From contig NZ_JBEPMA010000006.1 of NCBI RefSeq assembly GCF_040545475.1, forward strand, positions 27,349-91,348: a stretch of DNA of 64,000 nucleotides, in the 5' to 3' direction. Every line of letters starts with the position of its first letter. Position 1 is the first letter of the stretch. A program made the translations under genes and the position numbers. Below, in pieces: positions 52,430 through 61,720 of this stretch. The notes under the pieces are model-generated. The model did no database searches. It was given only the letters and a program-made list of their open reading frames with translations, and was not told where the DNA came from. This DNA comes from Peptoniphilus_A olsenii. Its GTDB lineage: Bacteria > Bacillota > Clostridia > Tissierellales > Peptoniphilaceae.

Positions 52430-52527
52430 TTTAGTATGCACTCATGTAAGAGGAGCGACCATACAGTAGAGATAATACCTGATGCATTAACAAATTTCAA
52501 TCCACGATCCTACACGAGGAGCGACCG
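52430..52527 (-). CRISPR. Minimal type I-C CRISPR array: one perfect repeat, one spacer, one degenerate end repeat
   Basis: Transcribed on the minus strand. The leader-side repeat (52527-52496, 32 bases) begins GTCGCTCCTC and ends GTGGATTGAAAT, the type I-C repeat pattern. A 34-base spacer (52495-52462) follows, then a 32-base degenerate repeat (52461-52430) that keeps GTCGCTCCTC exactly but has lost most of its second half, as is normal for the last repeat of an array. All other spacers are gone or were never acquired. Confidence 0.85.
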
Positions 52528-52644
52528 TAATTTTTCAGCATTTTACGGCTAATATAAGTTTTAATTATAATATTTAAGGTTTAAAACTATTAAAAATACC
52601 TTTTTTCTTTCGAAGCCTCAAGATTTTCATGTGTAACTGAGGTT
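52528..52644 (-). promoter_or_regulatory. CRISPR leader between cas2 and the first repeat
   Basis: 117 AT-rich bases, with a TATAAT on the minus strand (AATATTATAATT, about 52567-52576) about 45 bases before the first repeat. It is the expected place for the pre-crRNA promoter and the adaptation leader. Confidence 0.6.
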
Positions 52645-52938
52645 CTATAGTATTAATAAATCATTATCAAGGTTATAAGTTTCATCTTTTCCTAAACTTT
52701 TAACCCTATGACTCCAATTTTTGCCTAAGTTATAAAATCTGATACTATCTTTTTCATCATCAATTATATCATAAAGTATTTTCTCCAATGAACGTAATTG
52801 AGATGGATCTAAACTACATTCAAAAACTGAATTTTGAACTCTTTGTCCATAATTTACACATTGTTTTGCTACTTTCCTTAATCTTGTTCTACCTTCTTTT
52901 GTTTCGGTATTCACATCATAAGTTATGAGAACCATCAT
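52645..52938 (-). CDS. cas2: CRISPR-associated endonuclease Cas2 (type I-C)
   Basis: A 97-residue protein with the ferredoxin-like Cas2 fold. It has the catalytic Asp in LITYDVNTE near residue 8, QRVQNSVFEC near 31-40 and the C-terminal YNLG strand, all matching the type I-C form. The frame is complete, with GAGG before the ATG and a start two bases after the cas1 stop. It is the only intact cas gene left in this locus; without Cas1 it cannot support spacer acquisition. Confidence 0.95.
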   Translation of the reverse strand: MMVLITYDVNTETKEGRTRLRKVAKQCVNYGQRVQNSVFECSLDPSQLRSLEKILYDIIDDEKDSIRFYNLGKNWSHRVKSLGKDETYNLDNDLLIL

Positions 52939-52940
52939 AT

Positions 52941-53975
52941 TTAATTACCTCTTATCATAAATGGAGGATAACTGTCCAAACCTCCTCTAATATGCCTATT
53001 TAATAACCTCGACTGTACATGTGGCAATAATCCTAATTTAATTTTTTCACCAAGAAATGGATGTGTAATTTCTTGGTGTTTATTTTCTTGCCAATATTTT
53101 AGTACTTTCCCTCTACCTTTATCATTTAATAAGACTGCTCCATTTTCTTTTACTTCAAAGTCTTTTATATTTATTATCCTTAAATTTATAAGTGATAAGC
53201 ATAATCTATCAACCATATATGCTCTCATTTCCTCACATAAATCTAACGCCATGGAAATTCTTCCAGGTCGATCAACGTGCATAAATCCTACATAGCTATC
53301 TATGCCCTCTGCTTCAAGTGCCGATTGACAATCATAAGTTAATATAGAGTAAAGATATGACAATAGTGCGTTGACTCTATCTAATGGTGGACGTCTATTT
53401 CTCCCAATAAAATAGAAATCTTCTCTTTGTTGTATTATCGTTTCGTCAAATATATCAAAATAAGCTCTAGCTATGACTCCTTCTAATCCTCTTAAACTAT
53501 CTTTATCGTTAGAAAATTTAACATCAATTAATGTCTCATCTATTAGCTCTAATGCTTTATTAATCCTAGGTATATCGACTATATCTTTATGATCTTTTAT
53601 AAAGTTTTTTATAATTTTCTTTGAATTATAACCTTTTGCATAAATAATATTTCTAAAAAAACCAACAGAATGTTCATCATCTGCCATTCTATACTGTTCT
53701 CTTCTAACAAGAACATTTCATACACTTGCAGAAACATATCTACCACAGAATTTTCCTTGAAGAGTTAAAAATGAAATTATTATATTATTTTCTCCACATA
53801 ATTTAACAAGATCCGGACTAGCTCCTTGATAATTGAAACATATTATACCTTCTAAGATATGAATTGGAAACCTTCCTATAACTTCACCATATTCTTTTAT
53901 TACAATATTCCCGCCCTCTTTTGCAAGATACGCTTCTTCCCTTGTAACATATAAGGTGTTTAAAAGTTTCTTCAT
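52941..53975 (-). pseudogene. cas1: cas1 (type I-C) interrupted by one in-frame TGA
   Basis: Two in-frame parts, residues 1-85 (53975-53721) and 87-344, are separated by TGA at 53720-53718 in the stretch SASV-stop-NVLVRREQYRMAD, where relatives normally have Gly (GGA to TGA is one change). Otherwise the gene is full length (344 codons) with the catalytic residues in RGLEGVIARAYF (Glu), GFMHVDRPG (His) and LDLCEEMR (Asp/Glu). Internal restart at ATG 53687 would lack the N-terminal domain. Since the code uses TGA as stop elsewhere, this is a nonsense mutation, apparently recent. Confidence 0.92.
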
Positions 53976-53983
53976 ATTATTCT

Positions 53984-54503
53984 TTATTCTCCAAAAATAT
54001 AATTATAAACAGATTTCTTCTTTTTAGTAATGCGTGGCATGCATAAATCGTAAAGTGAACATAATGTACAATTCTTAAAATATTCTGCATCTGGAGTTAT
54101 TCTATTATCAAACATTTTGTGCATCTCTTGAGCTGTCTTATATACAAATTCCCTTTTTTCTTCATCTATTTCTACTTCTAACCTTTTATTGGTTTTAAAG
54201 TAATAAATATAGGATTTATTGATTTTACAAGATAAATCCTCTTCCAAAGAGATTCCCTGCGCAATTAATTGAGAAATGTCTCTTAAATCCGGTTTTCTTT
54301 TCCTCTTTTATATTCTACTATATATGGTGTCCACTTTCCTTTTTTACCTGGAATAATGATGCCATTCTCATCTTTTAGGAATTCTATGACATCAATTATA
54401 CCAATTAATCCAAGTTTCTTAGAAGATATTGGGACAGCTCGAGAATAAAAAATATTTTTCCTTTTTCCTTTTATAAAAGGGTCATCAACTTTTTCATGTT
54501 TCA
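53984..54503 (-). pseudogene. cas4: cas4 (type I-C), 5'-truncated and frameshifted
   Basis: It begins abruptly at about KHEKVDDPFI, missing the first 45-50 residues with the first cluster cysteine. The nuclease core is visible (GIIDVIEF, then VEYKRGK). A single-base shift at about 54283-54290 separates it from DLRDISQLIAQGISLEEDL and the C-terminal part with the cysteines CTLCSLYDLC. The 5' end is fused directly to cas5 sequence, so the truncation results from the deletion that removed cas8c and cas7. It ends 8 bases before cas1. Confidence 0.88.
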
Positions 54504-54883
54504 AGCGATCTTTCCATTATGGCTTCATGTTTTTTCATATTTCTATCTTGAGCCATATCATCTCTATCTAAATTCCATTCAAAATGAAATTTAACTAGAT
54601 ATTCGACATTTTCTAACACTGTGATGTAATTTAAACCTGGAGAGCCATTATTATATAAAGCTCGAGAGCCCATAGTATGAGTTTTTATTTGATTAATTAC
54701 CTTTACTTCATCTACTACATTTCGTAGAACAGGTTTAAAATATCATGCATCTACTATTCCGTGTAGGGCTTGCCTTGTTGGTATTGAGTATGTGAAGGAT
54801 TCAGATCCACCTTTTGACTCGGGAGAAGTATATAACGCGTAATCACCTGTGATTTTAATATAAAAGTATTTGGATTTTTCCAT
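54494..54883 (-). pseudogene. cas5: cas5c (cas5d) 5' half with an in-frame TGA, fused by deletion to cas4
   Basis: From ATG 54883 (GGAGG just upstream) the translation gives FYIKITGDYALYTSPESKGG and PTRQALHGIVDA. A TGA (54745-54743, codon 47) follows, then in the same frame YFKPVLRNVVDEVKV, FHFEWNLDRDD, and NMKKHEAIMERSLE near codon 125. This is the type I-C Cas5 (crRNA-processing subunit), normally about 220-240 residues. After MERSLE it continues straight into cas4 sequence. The remainder of cas5 and all of cas8c and cas7 are absent. Confidence 0.88.
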
Positions 54884-55007
54884 ATAGCACCTCCTTTATT
54901 TTCTCTTTTAGATGTTAATTCCTACTTCGGTTATAGTATGTTGAGTATAATAGGTTTTGTCAAGCATATTTGTTTTATGTTATAACATATGTTTAACAGT
55001 AAACTGT

Positions 55008-55019
55008 GTGGATTGAAAT
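55008..55019 (+). repeat. Solo fragment matching the 3' end of the CRISPR repeat
   Basis: GTGGATTGAAAT is identical to the last 12 bases of the array repeat. It lies between the cas5 and cas3 remnants, in the plus orientation, opposite to the array. It may be a relic or chance. Confidence 0.3.
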
Positions 55020-55063
55020 GGTTATAGCATATTGAGATTGTATCATCTAAATATTTCATCAAC

Positions 55064-57407
55064 TTATCTTCTATTTTTTGGATCTTTATATACATTAACT
55101 GTATATGGTTGCAGTTTTTTCAAGACTCTTTTAATTTTTAATAAAATATTTCCATCATAATTTTTTCATACTCATTAATATTTTGTATTAATTCTTCAAT
55201 TGTTTCATCATTATTACCATAATAAACAATTACATCTCTTCTATTAGCATCATCATCAATCAATTCAAACTTATCTGCAATTTTTTAAATGGATTTGCAA
55301 TCATATTTTCAGGATTAATCTTCTGTGTATTAATAGAGTTTTTAAATTTAAAAGGTCTGTTTCCTATTGACATCAATTCAAATAAATCTGTATCAACTTT
55401 TTCAAGTGAATACCCCATCTTTTTTATATTATTACCAAAATACATATTATAGAATCTATCGTTTAATTTATTTAAGTCGATATCTTCATTTTTTTTCGTG
55501 TCCAAATAATAACAAATTTGTTGTCTCTTTTTTATCATGAATACCTTTTAATCTTCTTGTAGATTCTATTTGATTAGGCAAATAAGCAAGCTTTACAATA
55601 CCTTTTTCTAACTTACCACCTCTGTTTACTCTGCCGTCAGATTGCATAATTGAATCTATACCAGCAAATGATCTAATAAGCATATTAAAATCCAGATCCA
55701 CGCCAGCTTCAATTAACTATGTACTTGAACAAACTACAGGTAAATTATCCTTTAACATGATTTTAATTTTTGCAATAATATCACGTCTATGCTCTGGACA
55801 AAAATCAGTAGATTAGGTAAAAACAGTATTTATTGCTACCTCTTACTTTTTCAAAAATATCTTTCGCAACTTTCTTCGTATTGACAATCACAAGTCTGGA
55901 TTTATCTTTATTTCCTTGCAATTCTTCTACAATATCGTAAACTGTTGCAGAATCCTCTTTTAAAAGATTAACCTTATTTCTTTCAAATACTTTATAATCA
56001 TTTTTCGTCATTTCATAAAGTTTAGGTTCTTCACCTTTTAAACCACCATAATCAATTTTGTATTCAATATTTTTATTATCAAAAGTCGGTTGTGTTGCAG
56101 TGCAAAGCACAAGATTTGCACCCATGACTTTAACTAAAAAGTTAGCGATTAAATTGAATATATACGTAGTTTCTATTGGAAGTGATTGTACCTCGTCTAC
56201 AATAATCACAGAATTAATTAAAGAAGCAAATCTCCTTAAATTTGCAGATTTCCCTTTTATTAAAGAATTAAAAAACTGAACCATAGTAGTAGCTACAATA
56301 CGTTCATTCCAGGTCTTCATAAGATATTCCTTATTCTTAAATTCTATTGTGTCTTCATAATTTTCATCATAGTTTTCATTATCATCAACAACATTTGAAT
56401 GATGTTCAAGGACATTTTCTTCACCAAATACATTTTTTAGTTCTTGTGCATTTTGCTCTAAAACAGATAAAAATGCGGTCACATAAATGAGTCTTTCAAA
56501 TTTTCCAGTAGATATTGCTGCAGCTGCATATCTTGAAGATGCTAAAGTTTTTCCAGATCCTGTAGGGATATCTAATTTATATATACCAGGACCATTCTCT
56601 AACCCTCTGTTTTTAACTACTTGAGAAATATTTGTTTTTATTTTATTAATTTCTTCAGTTGGTTTTCCAAATTTTTTATAAGTTTCTTCTATTGAATTTA
56701 AGAGTTCTTTTCCACTTATAACATTTTTATCTTTTACAATTATTTCCTGAGTAGCATTAATTGTATCTGTCACATCAGCCGTTTTAATTATCGATAAGAG
56801 AAGTCTTACCATCATAAATCTATAAAAATAAATTTGTTCATTGTTTATCTTTTCCCCCTGAAAATTGGATATAACTAAATCATATTCTTTATACGCTCTC
56901 AAAAAACATTCTTGTAATGTTATTTTTCTTTTTTCAATAACTTCTTTTTCTAAACTTTCAACAAAACTGAGCACCTCTTCAGCATAGTTGTAATCACCCT
57001 TTGAATTACAAAAAAATTTATCATATAATGTATTTATGTATTCATTATCATTTTTTTGTGTCCAATCTAAAAATATCATATAAACCATGATGAGCACTTA
57101 TCACATAAGCGCCAATTTCACAAAAATTAGAAAAGTTATTGAAATTTGGTTTATATAACTTTTCAGCAAGATGATAAAAAAACTTAGCTCCTGCACTTGA
57201 ATGTATGACTCTATCATTAGTCAAATTAATAATTTTATGTTGACAACGTCTGTCTGCTTTGCCAATATCGTGCAGCAACCCTAGAATATAAGCAAATTCA
57301 CCTAGACTTATTTTATCTCCTATTTCTTTACAGTGATTCGCAACATTCATAGCATGTTCAATAAGACTTTGAACATTTCCTTTATTGTCTTTATGAGCTA
57401 TAATCAT
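55064..57407 (-). pseudogene. cas3: cas3 (type I-C) broken by several frameshifts and a stop
   Basis: HD nuclease part 57407-57048 (LIEHAMNVANHC; LLHDIGKADRRCQH). Helicase part 57050-55805 with DIPTGSGKT, IIVDEVQSLP (DEVQ box) and CTATQP. Then STDFCPEHRRDI, QSDGRVNRGG (motif VI) and a worn C-terminal part with LKKLQPYTVNVYK. Lesions: shift in an A7 tract near 57055, extra base near 55811, TAG for an expected Gln at 55719-55717, shift in an A8 tract near 55490, shift near 55284, and another near 55150. GGAGG precedes the first ATG. Confidence 0.92.
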
Positions 57408-57480
57408 ACCTTCACCTCCAATAAAATTATACCACTCTCGAAAACCTTTTCCTGAATATTGTAAATAATTATTAATATAT

Positions 57481-57523
57481 TTAATTTTTAAATAAGGGAT
57501 TCGTCACTAAAGACAAATCCCCC
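57481..57523 (-). terminator. Probable terminator of the decarboxylase gene
   Basis: Minus-strand GGGATTTGTC and GACGAATCCC form an imperfect stem; TTATTTAAAAATT follows. It lies just after the stop codon at 57529. Confidence 0.6.
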
Positions 57524-57528
57524 CTATT

Positions 57529-58950
57529 TTATAAACTCAAACTCTCTATATCTCTTTTTAATTTTTTATACACATCTTCTATATCTGCATCTGTAAGCTG
57601 TGGATGTATTGCACAAAATCTAAGTGATGTTTTGCCTCTAAGAGTCGTTGTGTAATAGACTTCTTCGTTTCTTTTTGATGCTATTTCTGATAGTTTATGG
57701 TTAATTTCATTTAATTCTTCTAATGTGTATTTTTCATTTACATATCTTACATTAATAGTGCTAAGCATAGCTGGGGAAATTATTTCAAAGTCTTCATCTT
57801 TTTTAAATAATTCTTCAAATTTTTTGGCATTTTCAAATCCTCTATCTATAGCTTCTCTAAATGCTTTGGTGCCGACTCTTTGCAATGTATACCAAAGTCT
57901 CATTCCTCTCGCTGGACAAGTTAATTCTATACCTATGTCCCAAAAATTAATATTGGAATCTTGTGATTCTACATCTTTTAAATATTCTGGATTGGCATTA
58001 AATGTTCGCGCCATAGCTTGCCTGTCTTTGCATATTATTGTTGCACATCCATAAGACTGAAATAGCCATTTATGCCCATCCCAACTTATTGAATCTGATT
58101 TTTCTATTCCTTTAAATAATTCTTTATGAGATGATAAAAGGCCACTCGCTCCATATGCTCCGTCAACATGAAACCAGCAATTATATTTTTTTGCTATTTT
58201 TGATATTTCTTCAAGTAAATCTATTGACCCTGTATTAGTTGTCCCAGCTGTTCCCACTATTAAAAATGGTATGAATCCGTCTTTTATGTCTGCTTCTATC
58301 TGTCTTTTTAAATCTTCTACATCCATTCTAAAAATATCGTCAGTTTTTATTTTTCTGATATTTAGAAGAGGAGTGCCCATTATATGAATTCCCTTGGCTA
58401 CTGATGAATGTGTCTGATCAGATATATAAACAGTTCCTTTTGGTATCTCTTCATCTTTCAGTTTTTCATTTCTAGCAATTACCGATGCTGTTAGATTTGC
58501 CATTGAGCCACCTGATACAAAAATACCACCCAATTCTTTTACTGGATATCCTATTTGTTCACCCATCCAATTTATTAGCCATTTTTGTGCAATTGCTACT
58601 CCTTCACTGAGAACATGTGCCCCACCATAGGGGGAATGAATTGAGTTTATTATGTCTCCAACTACTGATACTGGAGAAAGAGCCAAAGGTATGAACGAAA
58701 AGAATTTTGGATGATTTTGTATTGTTCTATATTTATAAAGAAGTCTATCCATTTGTTCTATTACTTCACGTGGTTCTCTGGGTTCTTCTCCAAATTTTAT
58801 AGATTTTATTTCATCTTCTCTTTCTTTTGGAATTGGATTTAATATCTTCTTATTACCGACATCTATTTGTCTTTGTATTATTTCTGGCAAGACTTCTCTT
58901 AGTAAGTTTTGTGCTTCTTGCCAATCATATAATAATTTTAGATTGTCCAT
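57529..58950 (-). CDS. PLP-dependent group II amino-acid decarboxylase (aromatic L-amino acid type)
   Basis: A 473-residue enzyme. The PLP lysine is in SISWDGHKWLFQ near residue 294, with HVDGAYG near 263 (PLP-ring Asp) and GTAGTTNTGSID near 232. NHPKFFSF and GGSMANLTA fit aromatic amino-acid decarboxylases and glutamate-decarboxylase relatives. The closest known roles are tryptophan, phenylalanine or tyrosine to tryptamine, phenethylamine or tyramine, seen in gut Firmicutes; the substrate is not settled. GGAGG precedes the ATG. A divergent MarR gene lies 350 bases away. Confidence 0.87.
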   Translation of the reverse strand: MDNLKLLYDWQEAQNLLREVLPEIIQRQIDVGNKKILNPIPKEREDEIKSIKFGEEPREPREVIEQMDRLLYKYRTIQNHPKFFSFIPLALSPVSVVGDIINSIHSPYGGAHVLSEGVAIAQKWLINWMGEQIGYPVKELGGIFVSGGSMANLTASVIARNEKLKDEEIPKGTVYISDQTHSSVAKGIHIMGTPLLNIRKIKTDDIFRMDVEDLKRQIEADIKDGFIPFLIVGTAGTTNTGSIDLLEEISKIAKKYNCWFHVDGAYGASGLLSSHKELFKGIEKSDSISWDGHKWLFQSYGCATIICKDRQAMARTFNANPEYLKDVESQDSNINFWDIGIELTCPARGMRLWYTLQRVGTKAFREAIDRGFENAKKFEELFKKDEDFEIISPAMLSTINVRYVNEKYTLEELNEINHKLSEIASKRNEEVYYTTTLRGKTSLRFCAIHPQLTDADIEDVYKKLKRDIESLSL

Positions 58951-58990
58951 TCTATTCCTCCATATAATTTTTTCATTTCATGTAATAGTG

Positions 58991-59019
58991 TATCACTTTT
59001 TTTGATATTTTGAGTGATA
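58991..59019. promoter_or_regulatory. Inverted repeat in the decarboxylase-MarR divergent region
   Basis: TATCACT (58991-58997) and AGTGATA (59013-59019) are separated by 15 bases, about 40-70 bases before the decarboxylase start. It is a candidate MarR operator. The remainder of the 58951-59299 gap is AT-rich, without other structure I can support. Confidence 0.4.
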
Positions 59020-59299
59020 TTTTAGCTATTTATTTAATTTTGAACCTTCCCTTTGCACTAAAAATGCCTAAATTTTTGCATCAAATTAAATGCAGATTAT
59101 TCTTTAATAATTGTATTTTCTAATTAAATATGATAAAGAATTGAATATAATTGAAATATAAAATTTAGCTTTTTTATTTTTTCATTTTTGTTTAAATGTG
59201 CAATCCAAAAATTTTATTTATTCAGTTGTGATTATAATCTTATTTTTGATGATATTGCTAACTTATTAATTTTGTGATAATCTTTTTTTGAGGTGAATC

Positions 59300-59836
59300 A
59301 TGAATAAGGATGTTTATTATACTGAAATTATAGATAAATGGATAGATAAAAATATGGAAGACGATGAGGCCAGCAAAAAATTTGACAAACTCAATAAAAT
59401 AATGATTCCAATTTATAATTTTATTTTGGCGTATTCTAATTATTTTAATAAGCGTCGAGATTACGGCAAAGGCCCAAAAATGACCATGATTGAAATTCAT
59501 ATCCTCACTCAAATATCTGATAATCCAGGTATTACAGTTACCGAACTAGCTAAAATTTGGAATATAACTACTTCTGCTATTTCTCAAACTGTTCGAAAAT
59601 TAATAAAACAAGAACTAATATATAGGAAAAATTCAACCACTGATGGCAAAGTTTTTCATCTTTTTACTACAGCACTTGGCAAAGAGGTTTCAATATCACA
59701 TAAAAAATGTGATAATGTCGATATTGTAAAGACAAATAAAAAATTACTTGAAAAATTTTCCGTTGATGACCTTATTAAATTCAATGAGATATGTGAATTT
59801 TATTACAATATTTTATATAATTCAGATAATGAATAG
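59300..59836 (+). CDS. MarR-family transcriptional regulator
   Basis: A 178-residue winged-helix protein. The helix-turn-helix is ITVTELAKIWNITTSAISQT (about residues 78-97), with a wing at YRKNSTTDGKVFHLFTTALG. An N-terminal extension of about 40 residues is longer than in typical MarR proteins. GAGGTG precedes the ATG. It is divergent from the aromatic decarboxylase gene, which is its most likely target. It ends at a strong terminator, so it is monocistronic. Confidence 0.88.
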   Translation: MNKDVYYTEIIDKWIDKNMEDDEASKKFDKLNKIMIPIYNFILAYSNYFNKRRDYGKGPKMTMIEIHILTQISDNPGITVTELAKIWNITTSAISQTVRKLIKQELIYRKNSTTDGKVFHLFTTALGKEVSISHKKCDNVDIVKTNKKLLEKFSVDDLIKFNEICEFYYNILYNSDNE

Positions 59837-59840
59837 GTAG

Positions 59841-59868
59841 AACTTGAGCAAAACTCAAGTTTTTTTTT
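59841..59868 (+). terminator. Intrinsic terminator of the MarR gene
   Basis: AACTTGAG and CTCAAGTT with a five-base loop, then a long T run. Confidence 0.92.
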
Positions 59869-59937
59869 GCTCATTTTTCACTTTTAAAAAAATTTTTATT
59901 TTTAATGCAAAATCTCTTTAATTATTTCTATTTTTGT

Positions 59938-60320
59938 ATTATAATATGTATAAAATAAAAAGTGAACAAAGTTCAGAAATTTATCCAAATCCTGAATATC
60001 CTTGTTTTATTCGGGTAGAATAATTATAGAGTTCACATTACTATATTAATATTTTGATATTTAAAACTAAGTGAACCTTTTTATTTTAAAATACATTTTA
60101 ATGTATTATCAAATTCACTGTAACTCTAGAGAGGAATTAGATAAAGTTTTCACATACAAATTTTTGTATATGTTATTAGGGTTTTGTGTACGGAATCTAT
60201 AATGAAGTTATTGCCTTATTTAACAAACTTAATTTCCTCTAAGGCATTCTTTATAATAGTATAATCTTGTTTTTCGTATTATTTTTATAATACATTTTTT
60301 AAGACTAAGGAGGTCTAATT
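59938..60320 (+). ncRNA. Long structured 5' leader with a three-way-junction-like fold
   Basis: A TATAAT-type -10 (about 59938-59943) puts the RNA start near 59950. Right after it, GTGAAC (59962-59967) can pair with GTTCAC (60031-60036). This closes two hairpins: TTCAG/CTGAA (59972-59976 with 59992-59996) and TTATTC/GAATAA (60007-60012 with 60018-60023). Further hairpins follow: AATACATTTTAATGTATT, ACATACAA/TTGTATATGT, and GAGGAATTAG against a later TTTCCTC. The leader is about 370 bases long and precedes the radical SAM gene. No known riboswitch class is recognised. Confidence 0.4.
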
Positions 60321-61706
60321 ATGGATACTATGCTTAAAGACAAAGCAACTAAAACTGCGTTTTCCATGGCTGTTGACCTTGCATTCAAACACATTAAAAA
60401 AGATCCTCATAAGGGAATGGTTGATGTGGTCAACATCTTTGATAATTATTTAATGCCCGAATCAAGCGAGATGAACAGTGGTAAAGAAGCTATCGAAAGA
60501 ATGAGAAAAGAAATGGCTGATCCTAATTCTAAATGGGTTTCATTTGGTACGGATATTATTAATGAAATAGATGAAAATATAGTTAAAACTTTCGTCATGA
60601 ATACTGGTTACAATGCGGCATACAAAGGAAATAATTTGCGTTGTAAATTACAAAAAGAGCATGACTGTAATATTCCTTGGGCAATTCTGTTTGATCCTAC
60701 TTCTGCTTGTAATCTAAAATGTAAAGGATGCTGGGCTGCTGAATATGGACACAAAAATAATCTTACTTACGATGAAATGGCAAGTATTGTTAAACAAGGA
60801 AATGAACTTGGCACTTACTTTTTTATATTGACAGGCGGAGAACCTCTTGTCAGAAAAGATGACATAATAAAACTTGCTGAAGAATTTAACGATAGTGAAT
60901 TTCATATTTTTACAAATGGAACATTAATTGATGAGAAGTTTTGCGAAGACGTCAAAAGAGTTGGTAATATTTCATTTGCACTGAGCATCGAAGGCACAGA
61001 AGAATCAACTGACTTTAGACGTGGTGATGGTGTTTACCAAAAAGTTATGCAAGCTATGGACTTAATGAAAAAACATAAACTTCTTTATGGTGTTTCTATT
61101 TGTTATACAGGTCAAAATTATAAATATGTTACTGATGATGATTTTATTAAAATGCTCGTAGAACATGGTTGCAAGCTTGCTTGGTATTTCCACTATATGC
61201 CTGTTGGTGCTGATGCTGATGTAAGTCTTTTACCTACTCCAGAAGAGCGTGAATATGTATATCACAAAGTTAGAAAAATACGTTCTGCTGAATATCCAAA
61301 AAATATTTTTACTATAGATTTTCAAAATGATGGCGAATTTATCAACGGATGTATTGCAGGAGGCAAGAATTATTTCCATATAAATTCTTTGGGTGATATG
61401 GAACCTTGTGTGTTTATTCATTATTCTGATTCTAACATCAAAGACAAGACTATAAAAGAATGTTTGACAAGTCCTTTGTTTATGGGATTTCACAAAAATC
61501 AACCATTTAATAAGAATTTATTAAAACCTTGCCCAATGCTTGAAAATCCTGGTAGACTTACTAAAATTGTTAATGATTCTGGTGCCAAAAATACAGATTT
61601 AATTGCTTCAGAGAGTGCCGAAGAATTGCAAGAAAAGACAACACCATATGCAAAAGCTTGGAACAAAACTGCAAATAAATTGTGGTCAACTACTCGCAAT
61701 AAATAA
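60321..61706 (+). CDS. Radical SAM protein with SPASM-like C terminus
   Basis: A 461-residue protein. About 115 residues of helical N-terminal region precede the radical SAM core. CNLKCKGC (C-x3-C-x2-C, near residues 131-138) binds the catalytic cluster, ILTGGEPLVR (near 172) and LSIEGTEESTD follow. C-terminal cysteines (GCIAGG, EPCVF, KPCPML) suggest an auxiliary cluster. Such proteins are common in clostridia but their substrate is unknown; HpnH-like or peptide-modifying roles have been proposed for similar layouts. AGGAGG precedes the ATG. It is monocistronic, behind a long structured leader. Confidence 0.85.
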   Translation: MDTMLKDKATKTAFSMAVDLAFKHIKKDPHKGMVDVVNIFDNYLMPESSEMNSGKEAIERMRKEMADPNSKWVSFGTDIINEIDENIVKTFVMNTGYNAAYKGNNLRCKLQKEHDCNIPWAILFDPTSACNLKCKGCWAAEYGHKNNLTYDEMASIVKQGNELGTYFFILTGGEPLVRKDDIIKLAEEFNDSEFHIFTNGTLIDEKFCEDVKRVGNISFALSIEGTEESTDFRRGDGVYQKVMQAMDLMKKHKLLYGVSICYTGQNYKYVTDDDFIKMLVEHGCKLAWYFHYMPVGADADVSLLPTPEEREYVYHKVRKIRSAEYPKNIFTIDFQNDGEFINGCIAGGKNYFHINSLGDMEPCVFIHYSDSNIKDKTIKECLTSPLFMGFHKNQPFNKNLLKPCPMLENPGRLTKIVNDSGAKNTDLIASESAEELQEKTTPYAKAWNKTANKLWSTTRNK

Positions 61707-61720
61707 TTTATAAAAGTGAT

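Noticed and set aside
53687..53718. Idea that TGA codons in cas1 and cas5 are read as an amino acid
   Set aside because: Intact housekeeping genes in the same window (for example tyrS and pap2-type genes) end in TGA, and the rest of the locus is clearly decayed.
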